A DNA stretch of 49,217 bases, from NCBI GenBank assembly GCA_944386485.1, contig CALXBG010000032.1, positions 1-49,217 on the forward strand. Direction: 5' to 3'. Shown piece after piece: positions 16,578 through 24,649 of this stretch. Source of the stretch: an uncultured Pygmaiobacter sp. Lineage in GTDB: Bacteria > Bacillota > Clostridia > Oscillospirales > Ruminococcaceae. The position numbers and the translations under genes are program-made. The stretch's first letter is position 1, and every line of letters begins with the position of its first letter. Below the pieces are notes generated by a model. The model was not told the origin of the DNA. It saw nothing but the letters and a program-made list of their open reading frames with translations, and made no database searches.

Positions 16578-19500
16578 TTAGTCGATGACCGTCTGTGTCC
16601 GGCCAATCCCCACAACCGCATTGGCCAATTTGCGCCAGCTATTGCAGCCGCAAATTCCATCCGCGGTCAGGCCGTTGCTGCGCTGAAAAGCACGCAGCGC
16701 GGTCTCGGTATTTGCCCCGAAGATACCGTCCAATGTTTTGGTACTATATCCAAGCGCGTTCAGCGCGTCCTGCAAGATCAGCACATAGGTGCTGCGGTTG
16801 CCGCGGCGCACAGTTGGATATCCACTAGTTCCGCCACAGGCGGGTTTGCCATAGCGGCGGTCAAAATGTACCCAGGTCGGGGTCATTGAAAGCGGCTCCA
16901 CATAGCCCCAGACGCCCAGATCGGTGGCAACCTGCCAGATCCGGCGGCGCTGGGTACTGGACAGCGTCTGCCCCACATCAAAGGCAACACCGGCATAATG
17001 CTGGCTGGTCGTCCCATGCCCGCCTTCCCAGATTCGTTTGAACGCGTAACCAACCGGGATTCCGCTGCCGTAGCTGCGGCGGGTTTGATTCCAGCTCTCC
17101 ATCGCCCGCACAGTAGTCCAGAGGGTCGGGCTCTTGCTGCTACCCCGGAACTCCCGTACCCGCAATGTGGTACCATAGGAATACGGCATGGACTCGCTCT
17201 CGTTGCGGTAGTAGATGTACAGCCGGTTTTCATATTCGTCGTAGACAAAGATCTTGGTCTTGGCTGTGGCCCGTCCGGTCAAGGTCAGATAGTAGTTATG
17301 GATGACATCCCAGGTCGCACGATCAACAAATCCGGTCGCGGGAATCCCAAACCCCATCTGGAAGGCGATAACCGCATCCCGGGTCGCCTCATCAAAATAT
17401 CCGTCGCTGCGAACAAAGCCGGCGGCGCAGTAGAGCTCCGCGATGGTGTTCATATAGAACTGAAGCTCTTGTACTGCGGGTCCGGCGCTGCCAACGGTCA
17501 GCAGATAACCCGGGTATTCCCCATCGGCCGACTTTCCGAAGCTGCCGGCGGAAGAGAGCAGATCGAAGGTCATCGAGAGCAGCGCATTCCAGGTCTCCTC
17601 GTCAACCACGCCGGTTACCGGAAGGCTGAACTCCTGCTGAAAATTTTCTACTGCAAGCCGGGTCTCTTCACCATAAAAACCGGTGACAGGGACCTCCCGC
17701 AGCGCTGGATAGAACAGCTCACCCAGCGCAAGGGCGAATTGGATGAACCAGACGGCCTGCCCTTCGGTATTGACGGCCAGCGGATTACCCGGATAGAGGT
17801 CAAACCGGTAAGCGATCACCGGGCCGTCCACCGTCCGCAGCTTTTCGTAGGTGGCGTAGAGCGCCTGCCAGGTCGCCGGGCCAATGATCCCATCCGGGGT
17901 CAGATTGGAAATCTGCTGAAAGGCGATGACCGCATCCCGAGTTGCGGGCCCGAATACCCCGTCATAGTTGATGCGCGGGATACTGGTGTAGTAGGCAGAA
18001 AGCAGATAGAGATAGAATTGTGCCTCCTTGACCTTGATACCGGTGCTTCCTACCCGCAGCGGCGTGCCGGGATAAACGCCGGGGGTCTCGTTCTTATCCA
18101 GCACGCCATTGATTTGGCTGGTATAAACCTCGTACAGCTTATTCCAGGTTGCGGGGCCAACAACACCGTCTACCGTCAGCGAAAATCTGGATTGGAACGC
18201 CCTTACTGCCGCCTCGGTTGCATTGCCGAAGATCCCATCTGGGGTGACCGCGGGGATCGTCGAATAGAAATCGCTGAGCACCGACAGCCAGAACTGGATC
18301 AAACGCACGCTGTTCCCTCGGCTACCCTGACGCAGCGGTGTGCCGGGATACTGTCCGGGGAAGTTGGTGCCGGGACTGGAGATGTCGCTCTCGATGCTCT
18401 GGTAGGTATCATACAGGCTCTCCCAGGTTGCAGGGCCGACAACGCCGTCCACCGTCAATCCCGCATATTGCTGATAGGCTCGCACCGCGGCGGTAGTAGC
18501 CGCACCAAAGACCCCGTCTACCGTTACATCCGGCACCGAGGCAACATATCCCGAAATGGTAGAGAGCCAGAATTGAATCTGGGTCACCGAACCCCCGGTA
18601 CTGCCCAGTCGCAGCGGACTTCCTGGATAAACGCCGGAGGAGGGCTGCCCATTAGGCAGTTCGCCCTCACTAGTCAGTTCAGCCAGTTTTTTGACCGAGG
18701 CATAGATGTAACTGATCTTGTACCAGGTCGCCCGTCCGATCACTCCGTCGGCGGTCAGGCTGAATTGCTTTTGAAATTTCTTTACCGTCTGCTCGGTATC
18801 CGAGCCAAATACACCGTTGATATTGGCAATCGTACCGATACCGGGGTAGTTTTTGGCAATTCGGTTGAGCTGCCGCTGGATAATTCTCACATCGTCACCG
18901 GTACTTCCCAAACGCAGAGGGGTGCCGGGGTAGCTTTCCTTCACATCCTGAATATTGTCGGTGGTCACCAGTTTGATATCGTTGCCGTAGTAATACCGCA
19001 GAATCTGCAGCGCACTATATCCCTGATCCGCAAGATCCTTGGTGCCCCATTGTTTCATGCCGGGGCAGCTGACCGACTTGCCATCGCAGTACTCTGCATA
19101 GTAGGGTTCGACTGCATTTCCCTTTTGGATGTAGGTATCGAAGATCTCATCCACCAGCTTGCTGATGGACTCAAAGATATTCCGTCCGTGGACATAGTAC
19201 TGATCATAACTGGTGGAGTTGGTGATATCGAAATCATATCCCTTGCCCTTGCTGCGGTACCATTCGGTAAAAATCCGGTTGAGCGCAAGGCTGATCTGCG
19301 CGTGAATATTCGCCCGCAGCGACTGTTCGGGCCAGGTGGGATAGATTTCACTGCTCGCCACATTCTTGATATAGTCCCGGAAAGGTACCGTTACATTCCG
19401 CGCGTTCGAAGCAGGGGTTCCCAGATGTACCACAATTTTATTGGGGATGACCACCTCTCGGAGAATCCGTTCACAAAGAACCGCAGGGCCGCTGCCGGAT

Positions 19501-19898
19501 CCGCCCTCCTCGGCGAAGAGGGTATGCTCCGGAATATTAAAAATCTCCGGCTGAGAACGGAAGACCGCATTTTCTTCCAGCGGAATCATATTGAGGTCGA
19601 CCATCGCGTTCTGTCCATCAAAAACCTGAACGCCATTGATGACAATGGGATAATAGCCCTCGTGATCCACCGTAATGTTATAGACCGCATAAGGCAAGAC
19701 CGAATTGTTGTTTTCGTCGAGCGAGTAGCTCTTATCGGGCGCTGAAAGCCGAATCGGCTCCGCATATCCGGAATCATCGGTGGTGACATTCCGGGCGTCT
19801 CCCGTACCCGAAGCCGGGCGCACATGGGCGGTCACGCCGGAAACCGGAATCCCATCGGTCGCCGAGCGAGAAAAAATTTGAAGGGTGCCATAGCTCAT
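16578..19898 (-). CDS. multi-modular peptidoglycan protein: SpoIID/LytB-like, seven PG-binding modules, M15-like peptidase
   Basis: The 1106-residue protein starts with a carboxypeptidase-regulatory-like beta domain (about 5-105), then a SpoIID/LytB-like domain (about 150-310). Six peptidoglycan-binding-1 modules follow, each opening with YPG-PL (starting near 323, 424, 517, 609, 702 and 795). Next is a Peptidase_M15_3-like domain with candidate zinc ligands H967, D974 and H1011 (SQHYAGVAFD, WVHFD). A seventh module sits at 1028-1090. There is no visible signal peptide or membrane helix, which is odd for a wall-active protein. A spore cortex or germination role is inference. The start has AGGAGG nine bases upstream. 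Confidence 0.8.
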   Translation of the reverse strand: MSYGTLQIFSRSATDGIPVSGVTAHVRPASGTGDARNVTTDDSGYAEPIRLSAPDKSYSLDENNNSVLPYAVYNITVDHEGYYPIVINGVQVFDGQNAMVDLNMIPLEENAVFRSQPEIFNIPEHTLFAEEGGSGSGPAVLCERILREVVIPNKIVVHLGTPASNARNVTVPFRDYIKNVASSEIYPTWPEQSLRANIHAQISLALNRIFTEWYRSKGKGYDFDITNSTSYDQYYVHGRNIFESISKLVDEIFDTYIQKGNAVEPYYAEYCDGKSVSCPGMKQWGTKDLADQGYSALQILRYYYGNDIKLVTTDNIQDVKESYPGTPLRLGSTGDDVRIIQRQLNRIAKNYPGIGTIANINGVFGSDTEQTVKKFQKQFSLTADGVIGRATWYKISYIYASVKKLAELTSEGELPNGQPSSGVYPGSPLRLGSTGGSVTQIQFWLSTISGYVASVPDVTVDGVFGAATTAAVRAYQQYAGLTVDGVVGPATWESLYDTYQSIESDISSPGTNFPGQYPGTPLRQGSRGNSVRLIQFWLSVLSDFYSTIPAVTPDGIFGNATEAAVRAFQSRFSLTVDGVVGPATWNKLYEVYTSQINGVLDKNETPGVYPGTPLRVGSTGIKVKEAQFYLYLLSAYYTSIPRINYDGVFGPATRDAVIAFQQISNLTPDGIIGPATWQALYATYEKLRTVDGPVIAYRFDLYPGNPLAVNTEGQAVWFIQFALALGELFYPALREVPVTGFYGEETRLAVENFQQEFSLPVTGVVDEETWNALLSMTFDLLSSAGSFGKSADGEYPGYLLTVGSAGPAVQELQFYMNTIAELYCAAGFVRSDGYFDEATRDAVIAFQMGFGIPATGFVDRATWDVIHNYYLTLTGRATAKTKIFVYDEYENRLYIYYRNESESMPYSYGTTLRVREFRGSSKSPTLWTTVRAMESWNQTRRSYGSGIPVGYAFKRIWEGGHGTTSQHYAGVAFDVGQTLSSTQRRRIWQVATDLGVWGYVEPLSMTPTWVHFDRRYGKPACGGTSGYPTVRRGNRSTYVLILQDALNALGYSTKTLDGIFGANTETALRAFQRSNGLTADGICGCNSWRKLANAVVGIGRTQTVID

Positions 19899-20000
19899 AA
19901 GCGTATTCCTCCTGAATTGTTCGGCGGACTCAAAACGGCCGCCGTCACCTCAGAGTATGCAGCAGATGCCTAAGGCGGAACGAAAACGGCATGGCACATT

Positions 20001-20009
20001 CCCCCCCCC
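20001..20009. repeat. nine-base C/G homopolymer upstream of the 1106-residue protein
   Basis: C9 on the plus strand, about 105 bases upstream of the start codon at 19898. Such tracts can slip during replication; any effect on expression is unproven. Confidence 0.5.
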
Positions 20010-20018
20010 GGAGCACAG

Positions 20019-20057
20019 AAACAGGCCGGTCTGCCAATACGGCAAACCGGCCTGTTT
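20019..20057 (-). terminator. hairpin after the EamA gene
   Basis: The stem AAACAGGCCGGT / ACCGGCCTGTTT with a nested TGCC / GGCA lies nine bases after the minus-strand stop. The T run is short. Confidence 0.6.
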
Positions 20058-20065
20058 GAAAATAT

Positions 20066-20482
20066 TCAAGCAAGGGCAATAATCAACGTCCCCGCTGTGA
20101 CCAGCGCAGCGCCCAGCAGTGTTTTTCCGCTTGGCATCTCCCGCAGCAGAAGTGCCGCAAGAAGAATGGTCAATACAAGGCTGAATTTATCAATTGTGAC
20201 TACCGGGGCTGTGGGCCCCGTCTGAAGCGCACGGTAATAACACAGCCAACTCGCTCCGGTGGCAAGTCCGGAGAGGGCTAAAAACATCCAACTGCGCCTA
20301 CTAATCTCCCGCACACCAGCGAGGTTTCCTGTAAACAACACTATCATCCAAGCCATAATCAAAACAAAGACGGTGCGGATGGCGGTCGCAAGATTCGAAT
20401 TGACGCCATCGATACCAATCTTGGCAAGCACCGCGGTTAGTGCGGCAAAAAATGCGGAGCCACAGGCATAGATCGCCCACAT
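20066..20482 (-). CDS. small EamA-family (DMT) transporter
   Basis: The 138-residue protein consists of one EamA repeat with four to five membrane helices (FAALTAVLAKIGIDGVNSNLATAIRTVFVLIMAWMIVLF..., FSLVLTILLAALLLRE, TLLGAALVTAGTLIIALA). It is half the length of usual DMT carriers and so presumably acts as a dimer, a known form in Firmicutes. It starts 13 bases after the AbgB-like gene, with its AGGAGG overlapping that gene's stop codon. It is an attractive but unproven candidate for export or import of the hydrolase's substrate or product. Confidence 0.8.
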   Translation of the reverse strand: MWAIYACGSAFFAALTAVLAKIGIDGVNSNLATAIRTVFVLIMAWMIVLFTGNLAGVREISRRSWMFLALSGLATGASWLCYYRALQTGPTAPVVTIDKFSLVLTILLAALLLREMPSGKTLLGAALVTAGTLIIALA

Positions 20483-20495
20483 GCGTCATACCTCC

Positions 20496-21923
20496 TCAGA
20501 ACTCCGGCCGGTTCTCCGCCGGCATCGGACAACGGTATCCGTCGGGGCAACTGTGCTTCCATTCCTCCCTCGCGCGGGCCAGCAGCGCGGGATCCTTGGC
20601 CGCGCGCACAGCGGTCAAAGCCAGTACCTTTGCCGCGGTAACCAAACCTTTGTCACCGATCGGGCTGTTCGCCTGTGCGGTCATCTGCCAGGTATGCCCA
20701 CCGGTTCCCAGGGCCCGTGCCGCCACCTCACATTGCGCGGTGGGCGCACAGTAGCTCACATCGCCGACATCGGTACTGCCATAGGAGGTGCGCCCCGGCG
20801 CAAAATAGAGGGGATGAACCTCATCGTCCAGCACCTTGCCTGCAAACCACCCATCATCCAGGTTATTCTCCTCACAAGGGCCCTGCAGATTGCTGCGCCG
20901 CTCACCCTCGCTCAGGCTGGCGGCAAACTGCGCGGCGAGCGCCCTGTCCGCATCGTCAAAAGCCGGCGCACCAACCTCCTGCATACAAGTATCCATCAGT
21001 TCGCTGAGCACCCGGTTGGGCACATAGTCGGAAAACCCGTCGATGATCTTGTACTCCATCTCGGTCTCGGTCATCATCGCAGCGCCCCCGGCGACCTTGT
21101 TGAGCCGGTCAAACAAGCGGAACATTCCATCTACCCGAGCCGCGCGGATGTAATAATGCAGACTGGCGCTGGCCTGCACGACATTCGGCGCAGTACCGCC
21201 AACATCCCGAAACGCATAGTGCAGCCGGCAGTCTGAGGTTATGTGCTCCCGTAAAAACTGGCAGCCGATATTCATCAGCTCCGCCGCATCCAATGCACTG
21301 CGACCGGCATGCGGGGCACTTCCGGCATGGGCCGCGCGGCCCCGGAAGGTGTAGAGAACCCCCATCACCGCAAGAGCCCCCACCCCCTTGACCGCGTTGA
21401 TCTCAGCAGGGTGCCAGGTCAAAGCCGCATCAAGATCGTCAAACGCGCCCTCCCGCGCGAGATAGACCTTGCCGCCGCCATCCTCCTCAGCCGGACAGCC
21501 GTAAAGCCGTACGGTCATTGTCAGACCGGTTTGCTGGATATAGTCCTTGACCGCAACCGCCGCAGCATAAACGGCGCTGCCCAATAAACAATGGCCGCAG
21601 CCATGCCCTGGAGCACCTTCCTCTACCGGTTGCCGGGTCGGGCAGGCCGCCTTTTGGGACAGGGCGGAAAGCGCATCATATTCGGCAAGCAGGCCGATGA
21701 CGGGGCCACCATTGCCATAACTGGCGAGAAAAGCGGTGGGCATGCCGCCGATCCCGCGGGTAACGGTAAACCCTTCTGCCTCCAGCGCATCCGCTAGTGC
21801 GGCGGCACTCTTCACCTCACGGAAATTCAACTCGGCCGCTTCCCAGATCTCACGGTTGAGCGCGATTGCCCGCTCCGCCTTTGCGTCCACCAGCCGGGAA
21901 ATCACCTCCAAATCCTGTTTCAT
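20496..21923 (-). CDS. abgB: M20 metallohydrolase, AbgB-like (p-aminobenzoyl-glutamate hydrolase subunit B)
   Basis: The 475-residue protein has the motifs GLLAEYDAL, GHGCGHCLLG, AEEDGGG and LTWHPAE, and a C-terminal STDVGDVSY...HTWQM block. It strongly resembles my recollection of E. coli AbgB (481 residues), including the terminal YRCPMP. In GHGCGHCLLG, a cysteine stands where AbgB has asparagine. Together with an AbgA-like subunit it would cleave p-aminobenzoyl-glutamate; here the two genes are 18 kb apart. It heads an operon with the EamA carrier. Confidence 0.85.
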   Translation of the reverse strand: MKQDLEVISRLVDAKAERAIALNREIWEAAELNFREVKSAAALADALEAEGFTVTRGIGGMPTAFLASYGNGGPVIGLLAEYDALSALSQKAACPTRQPVEEGAPGHGCGHCLLGSAVYAAAVAVKDYIQQTGLTMTVRLYGCPAEEDGGGKVYLAREGAFDDLDAALTWHPAEINAVKGVGALAVMGVLYTFRGRAAHAGSAPHAGRSALDAAELMNIGCQFLREHITSDCRLHYAFRDVGGTAPNVVQASASLHYYIRAARVDGMFRLFDRLNKVAGGAAMMTETEMEYKIIDGFSDYVPNRVLSELMDTCMQEVGAPAFDDADRALAAQFAASLSEGERRSNLQGPCEENNLDDGWFAGKVLDDEVHPLYFAPGRTSYGSTDVGDVSYCAPTAQCEVAARALGTGGHTWQMTAQANSPIGDKGLVTAAKVLALTAVRAAKDPALLARAREEWKHSCPDGYRCPMPAENRPEF

Positions 21924-21956
21924 CTGGCAGTCCCCCCCTCTTTTTTAATTATTCTC

Positions 21957-21985
21957 AGTATAGTACGCTGCGGCGCTCGGTTCAA
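21957..21985 (-). promoter_or_regulatory. promoter of abgB-eamA
   Basis: TTGAAC (21980-21985), 17 bases, TATACT (21957-21962) on the minus strand. Confidence 0.65.
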
Positions 21986-22013
21986 GCGGATTGGTTCGCC
22001 GCGGGGTAAAAAT

Positions 22014-22025
22014 GGACATGTGTCC
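22014..22025. promoter_or_regulatory. second GGACA-N2-TGTCC site, upstream of the esterase
   Basis: GGACATGTGTCC has the same half-sites as the palindrome upstream of the Crp/Fnr gene. Its centre is about 40.5 bases upstream of the expected start point of the following promoter, the normal place for a class II Crp/Fnr activator. Confidence 0.5.
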
Positions 22026-22044
22026 TATGTCAATTTTGAAACTG

Positions 22045-22053
22045 TGCTATAAT
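22045..22053 (+). promoter_or_regulatory. extended -10 promoter of the esterase gene
   Basis: TGC-TATAAT with no -35 box at 16-18 bases, as expected when an activator bound at -41 takes over that function. Confidence 0.5.
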
Positions 22054-22107
22054 AGCAATCGACGGCCGCGGCTGCCGTGGCAAATGATCGGTTGAAGGAG
22101 AAGAAAC

Positions 22108-22920
22108 ATGATACTCAACAGGTGCAACTTTTTTTCCAAAACGCTGTTAAACCATGTAGATCTGGACATTCTGCTGCCCTCGATGCCGGATAATGACTGC
22201 ATCGGCGCATCGCTGGATGAAATCTACCGCGAGCGAGCGCCCTGGCCGACCCTTTACCTGCTGCACGGTGCGCTGGATGACCACAGCTGCTGGCTGCGGC
22301 ACACCGCGATCGAGCGGTACGCCGAAGCGGCGGGAATGGCGGTAATCATGCCTTCGGGTCAAAACGGCTTTTATACCAATGCAAAGTACGGACTGAATTA
22401 TTTTGATTTTATTACCGAAGAGCTCCCCCGACTGGTGCAGAACCTCTTCCCTGTCAGCCGCCGTCGGGAGGACACCTATATCGCCGGCCCCTCGATGGGT
22501 GGTTATGGCGCGACCAAATGCGCGCTGCGCTGCCCGGACCGGTATCAGGCCTTTGCAGACCTGTCCGGCGCGGTGGATCCCGTTGAGCTGGAGCCCAAGA
22601 TGAAGGCGATGGGATTTGGATTCTTCCGCTATGATCTCATCTGGGACGGGGTTGCAAAGATGCAGGGCACGCAGGACGACGTCTATCTGCTCGCATCGCA
22701 GCTGCGGAACGCAGCGGTCAAACCGCAGGCCTTTGTTTACTGCGGCATTGAGGATGTGGCAAATCACGGGATGAATCTGCGTCTGTTCGAGACGCTGAAG
22801 GAAAACGGGTTTGATGCACAGTTCCAGGACGGTCACGGGCTTCATGACTGGGCATACTGGGATACCTGCATCAAGGATTTTCTTGAGAAGATCGCGCAGG
22901 AGCGCGCTGCGCGCGGCTAA
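22108..22920 (+). CDS. alpha/beta-hydrolase esterase, esterase D/FrmB-like
   Basis: The 270-residue cytoplasmic protein has an alpha/beta-hydrolase fold of the putative-esterase (Esterase_D) type. It shows LYLLHGALDD (oxyanion strand), the nucleophile elbow GPSMGGYG (serine at about 132), and a C-terminal HDWAYWD that supplies the likely catalytic histidine. The substrate is unknown; relatives cleave acetyl esters or S-formylglutathione. It is monocistronic, with its own promoter and terminator. The palindrome upstream links it to the Crp/Fnr regulator by inference. Confidence 0.82.
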   Translation: MILNRCNFFSKTLLNHVDLDILLPSMPDNDCIGASLDEIYRERAPWPTLYLLHGALDDHSCWLRHTAIERYAEAAGMAVIMPSGQNGFYTNAKYGLNYFDFITEELPRLVQNLFPVSRRREDTYIAGPSMGGYGATKCALRCPDRYQAFADLSGAVDPVELEPKMKAMGFGFFRYDLIWDGVAKMQGTQDDVYLLASQLRNAAVKPQAFVYCGIEDVANHGMNLRLFETLKENGFDAQFQDGHGLHDWAYWDTCIKDFLEKIAQERAARG

Positions 22921-22943
22921 AGCCGATCATTTGAACAGACACG

Positions 22944-22992
22944 AAAAGAGCGGTTCTCCGATCTGCACGGAGAACCGCTCTTTGTATTTTCA
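22944..22992. terminator. bidirectional terminator between esterase and MATE genes
   Basis: The stem AAAGAGCGGTTCTCCG / CGGAGAACCGCTCTTT is followed by GTATTTTC. Confidence 0.85.
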
Positions 22993-23009
22993 GTAAATAA
23001 ATCAGCCGA

Positions 23010-24395
23010 TCAGACCCGTCCGTTTTCCAGCGCGCCAATCCGCGGACGATACTTCCAATAGACATAGAAGGAGATGGCGACATTCAGCGCGTCCGCCATG
23101 ACCTGCGACCAGACGATTCCGAACATGCCGAAGATTGCGTTGAGGAGGAAAAGCATCGGGATATTCAGCACCAGCCAGCGGGTCGCGCCCAAGAAAAGAG
23201 AGATTCTGCCGCGGCCGAACGCCTGGAACAGATAAACGGTGAAGAAGCTGAGGAACATCAGCGGGGTGGCGAGCACCCGCACCCGCAAGAACTGAGAGGC
23301 CAGTTCCACCGTCTGCGGGTCCGAAATAAAGATGTTGGCAAACTGAACCGCAAACAGCTCATACAGGAGAATACTGATCGCGGCAATCACCAATCCCAGC
23401 GTGCGGGAAAGACGAATGGTGTCTTCGGTGCGCTTCCGGTTTCCCGCCGAATAGTTATAGGCAACCAGCGGCATCATACCCTGGCAGATACCCACACCGA
23501 CATTCAGCGGGAACCGCTCGATCTTGAGCACAATACCGATCGCGGCCAGCGCCAGATCATGGTAAGAGACCATCAGCTTATCGATGATAACATAGTCCAG
23601 ATCAAACAAAAAGGTCGTGACTGCTGACGGGATGCCCACCGCGAATACCGCGAGGACATTCCCTCTGCGCGGCATACCAATTTTAGGAGAAAAGGCAATG
23701 ATCGATCCGCGCCCCATCCGCAGCACAACGACCAGAAAATAGAGCAGCGCGATACAGTTGGACAGGCAGGTAGCAATACCTGCGCCGAGCACCTCGTAGC
23801 CGTCAGGCAGCAGCACAAACATAAACAGCGGATCCAGCGCGATGTTGAGCAGCCCGCCCAGAATGATGCCGGTGCTTGCCTGACGGGATCGCCCGATACT
23901 GCGAATCAGGGTGGCCAGCAGGTTGGAGAGTACCGTCGGCACCCCGCCGACGACAATAACGCAGAACGCATACTGCCGCGCATACTGATAGGTATTCTCG
24001 CCCGCACCGAGCAGTTTCAGCACCGGCTCCATGAACATCCCGATGCCCAGCGCAAATACCGCGGCGATCGCGATGCCCAGCCAGAGAGAAAAGACGCTGA
24101 CCCGCCTCGCCTCTTCTTCCTCCGAACGGCCCAGCAGCCGGGAGATCAGCGTACCGCCGCCGCTGCCCGCAAGACCGGCAAGGCAAAGGCTGATATTGAA
24201 GACCGGCAGGATCAGCGAGGTCGCCGCAACCATATAGGGGTTGTTTGTCTGCCCAACGAAGAAGGTGTCCGCCATGTTGTAGATCAGTACGATCAACTGG
24301 CTGATCACCGCGGGAAACACCATCATTCGCAGCGCGGTCGGGATCGGCAGATCCCGGAAAATATCATCCTGTGAACCGCGCGCCTTTGTCTGCAT
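23010..24395 (-). CDS. MATE-family efflux transporter
   Basis: The 461-residue protein has about twelve membrane helices in two MatE repeats (TALRMMVFPAVISQLIVLIYNMADTFFVGQ and the second half from GVGICQGMMPLVAYNYSAG). It exchanges Na+ or H+ for drugs or metabolites across the cytoplasmic membrane. The substrate cannot be read from sequence. It stands alone between a bidirectional terminator and a tRNA. The start is supported by GGTGAGGA. Confidence 0.9.
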   Translation of the reverse strand: MQTKARGSQDDIFRDLPIPTALRMMVFPAVISQLIVLIYNMADTFFVGQTNNPYMVAATSLILPVFNISLCLAGLAGSGGGTLISRLLGRSEEEEARRVSVFSLWLGIAIAAVFALGIGMFMEPVLKLLGAGENTYQYARQYAFCVIVVGGVPTVLSNLLATLIRSIGRSRQASTGIILGGLLNIALDPLFMFVLLPDGYEVLGAGIATCLSNCIALLYFLVVVLRMGRGSIIAFSPKIGMPRRGNVLAVFAVGIPSAVTTFLFDLDYVIIDKLMVSYHDLALAAIGIVLKIERFPLNVGVGICQGMMPLVAYNYSAGNRKRTEDTIRLSRTLGLVIAAISILLYELFAVQFANIFISDPQTVELASQFLRVRVLATPLMFLSFFTVYLFQAFGRGRISLFLGATRWLVLNIPMLFLLNAIFGMFGIVWSQVMADALNVAISFYVYWKYRPRIGALENGRV

Positions 24396-24439
24396 TGTTC
24401 CTCACCTACACTTTCCCGTTTTTTCGCCACAAAAGAGCG

Positions 24440-24475
24440 ACAAGAAGCCCCCGACCATTATGGCCGGGGGCTCTG
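24440..24475 (-). terminator. terminator of tRNA-Gly(TCC)
   Basis: The stem AGCCCCCG / CGGGGGCT is followed on the minus strand by TTCTTGT. Confidence 0.7.
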
Positions 24476-24498
24476 CGCGGAGTAACCTCCGCGGCGAA

Positions 24499-24573
24499 TG
24501 GAGCAGGTGAAGGGAGTCGAACCCTCGTCCTCAGCTTGGAAGGCTGATGTACTAGCCGTTGTACGACACCTGC
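24499..24573 (-). tRNA. tRNA-Gly(TCC)
   Basis: Minus-strand cloverleaf: acceptor GCAGGTG / CACCTGC, anticodon loop CTTCCAA, T arm GGGTTCGACTCCC, encoded CCA. Confidence 0.97.
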
Positions 24574-24649
24574 ATAAGGTCCCACAAAGGGACCTTTACA
24601 TTATAGCGTTTTCCTGTTGGAAATGTCAAGCATTTTGCCTGTTTTCCCT

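Noticed and set aside
16998-19745. Plus-strand open frame of 915 codons
   Set aside because: It is antisense to the repeated peptidoglycan-binding modules; the codon bias of the real gene leaves the opposite frame open, and the product resembles no family.
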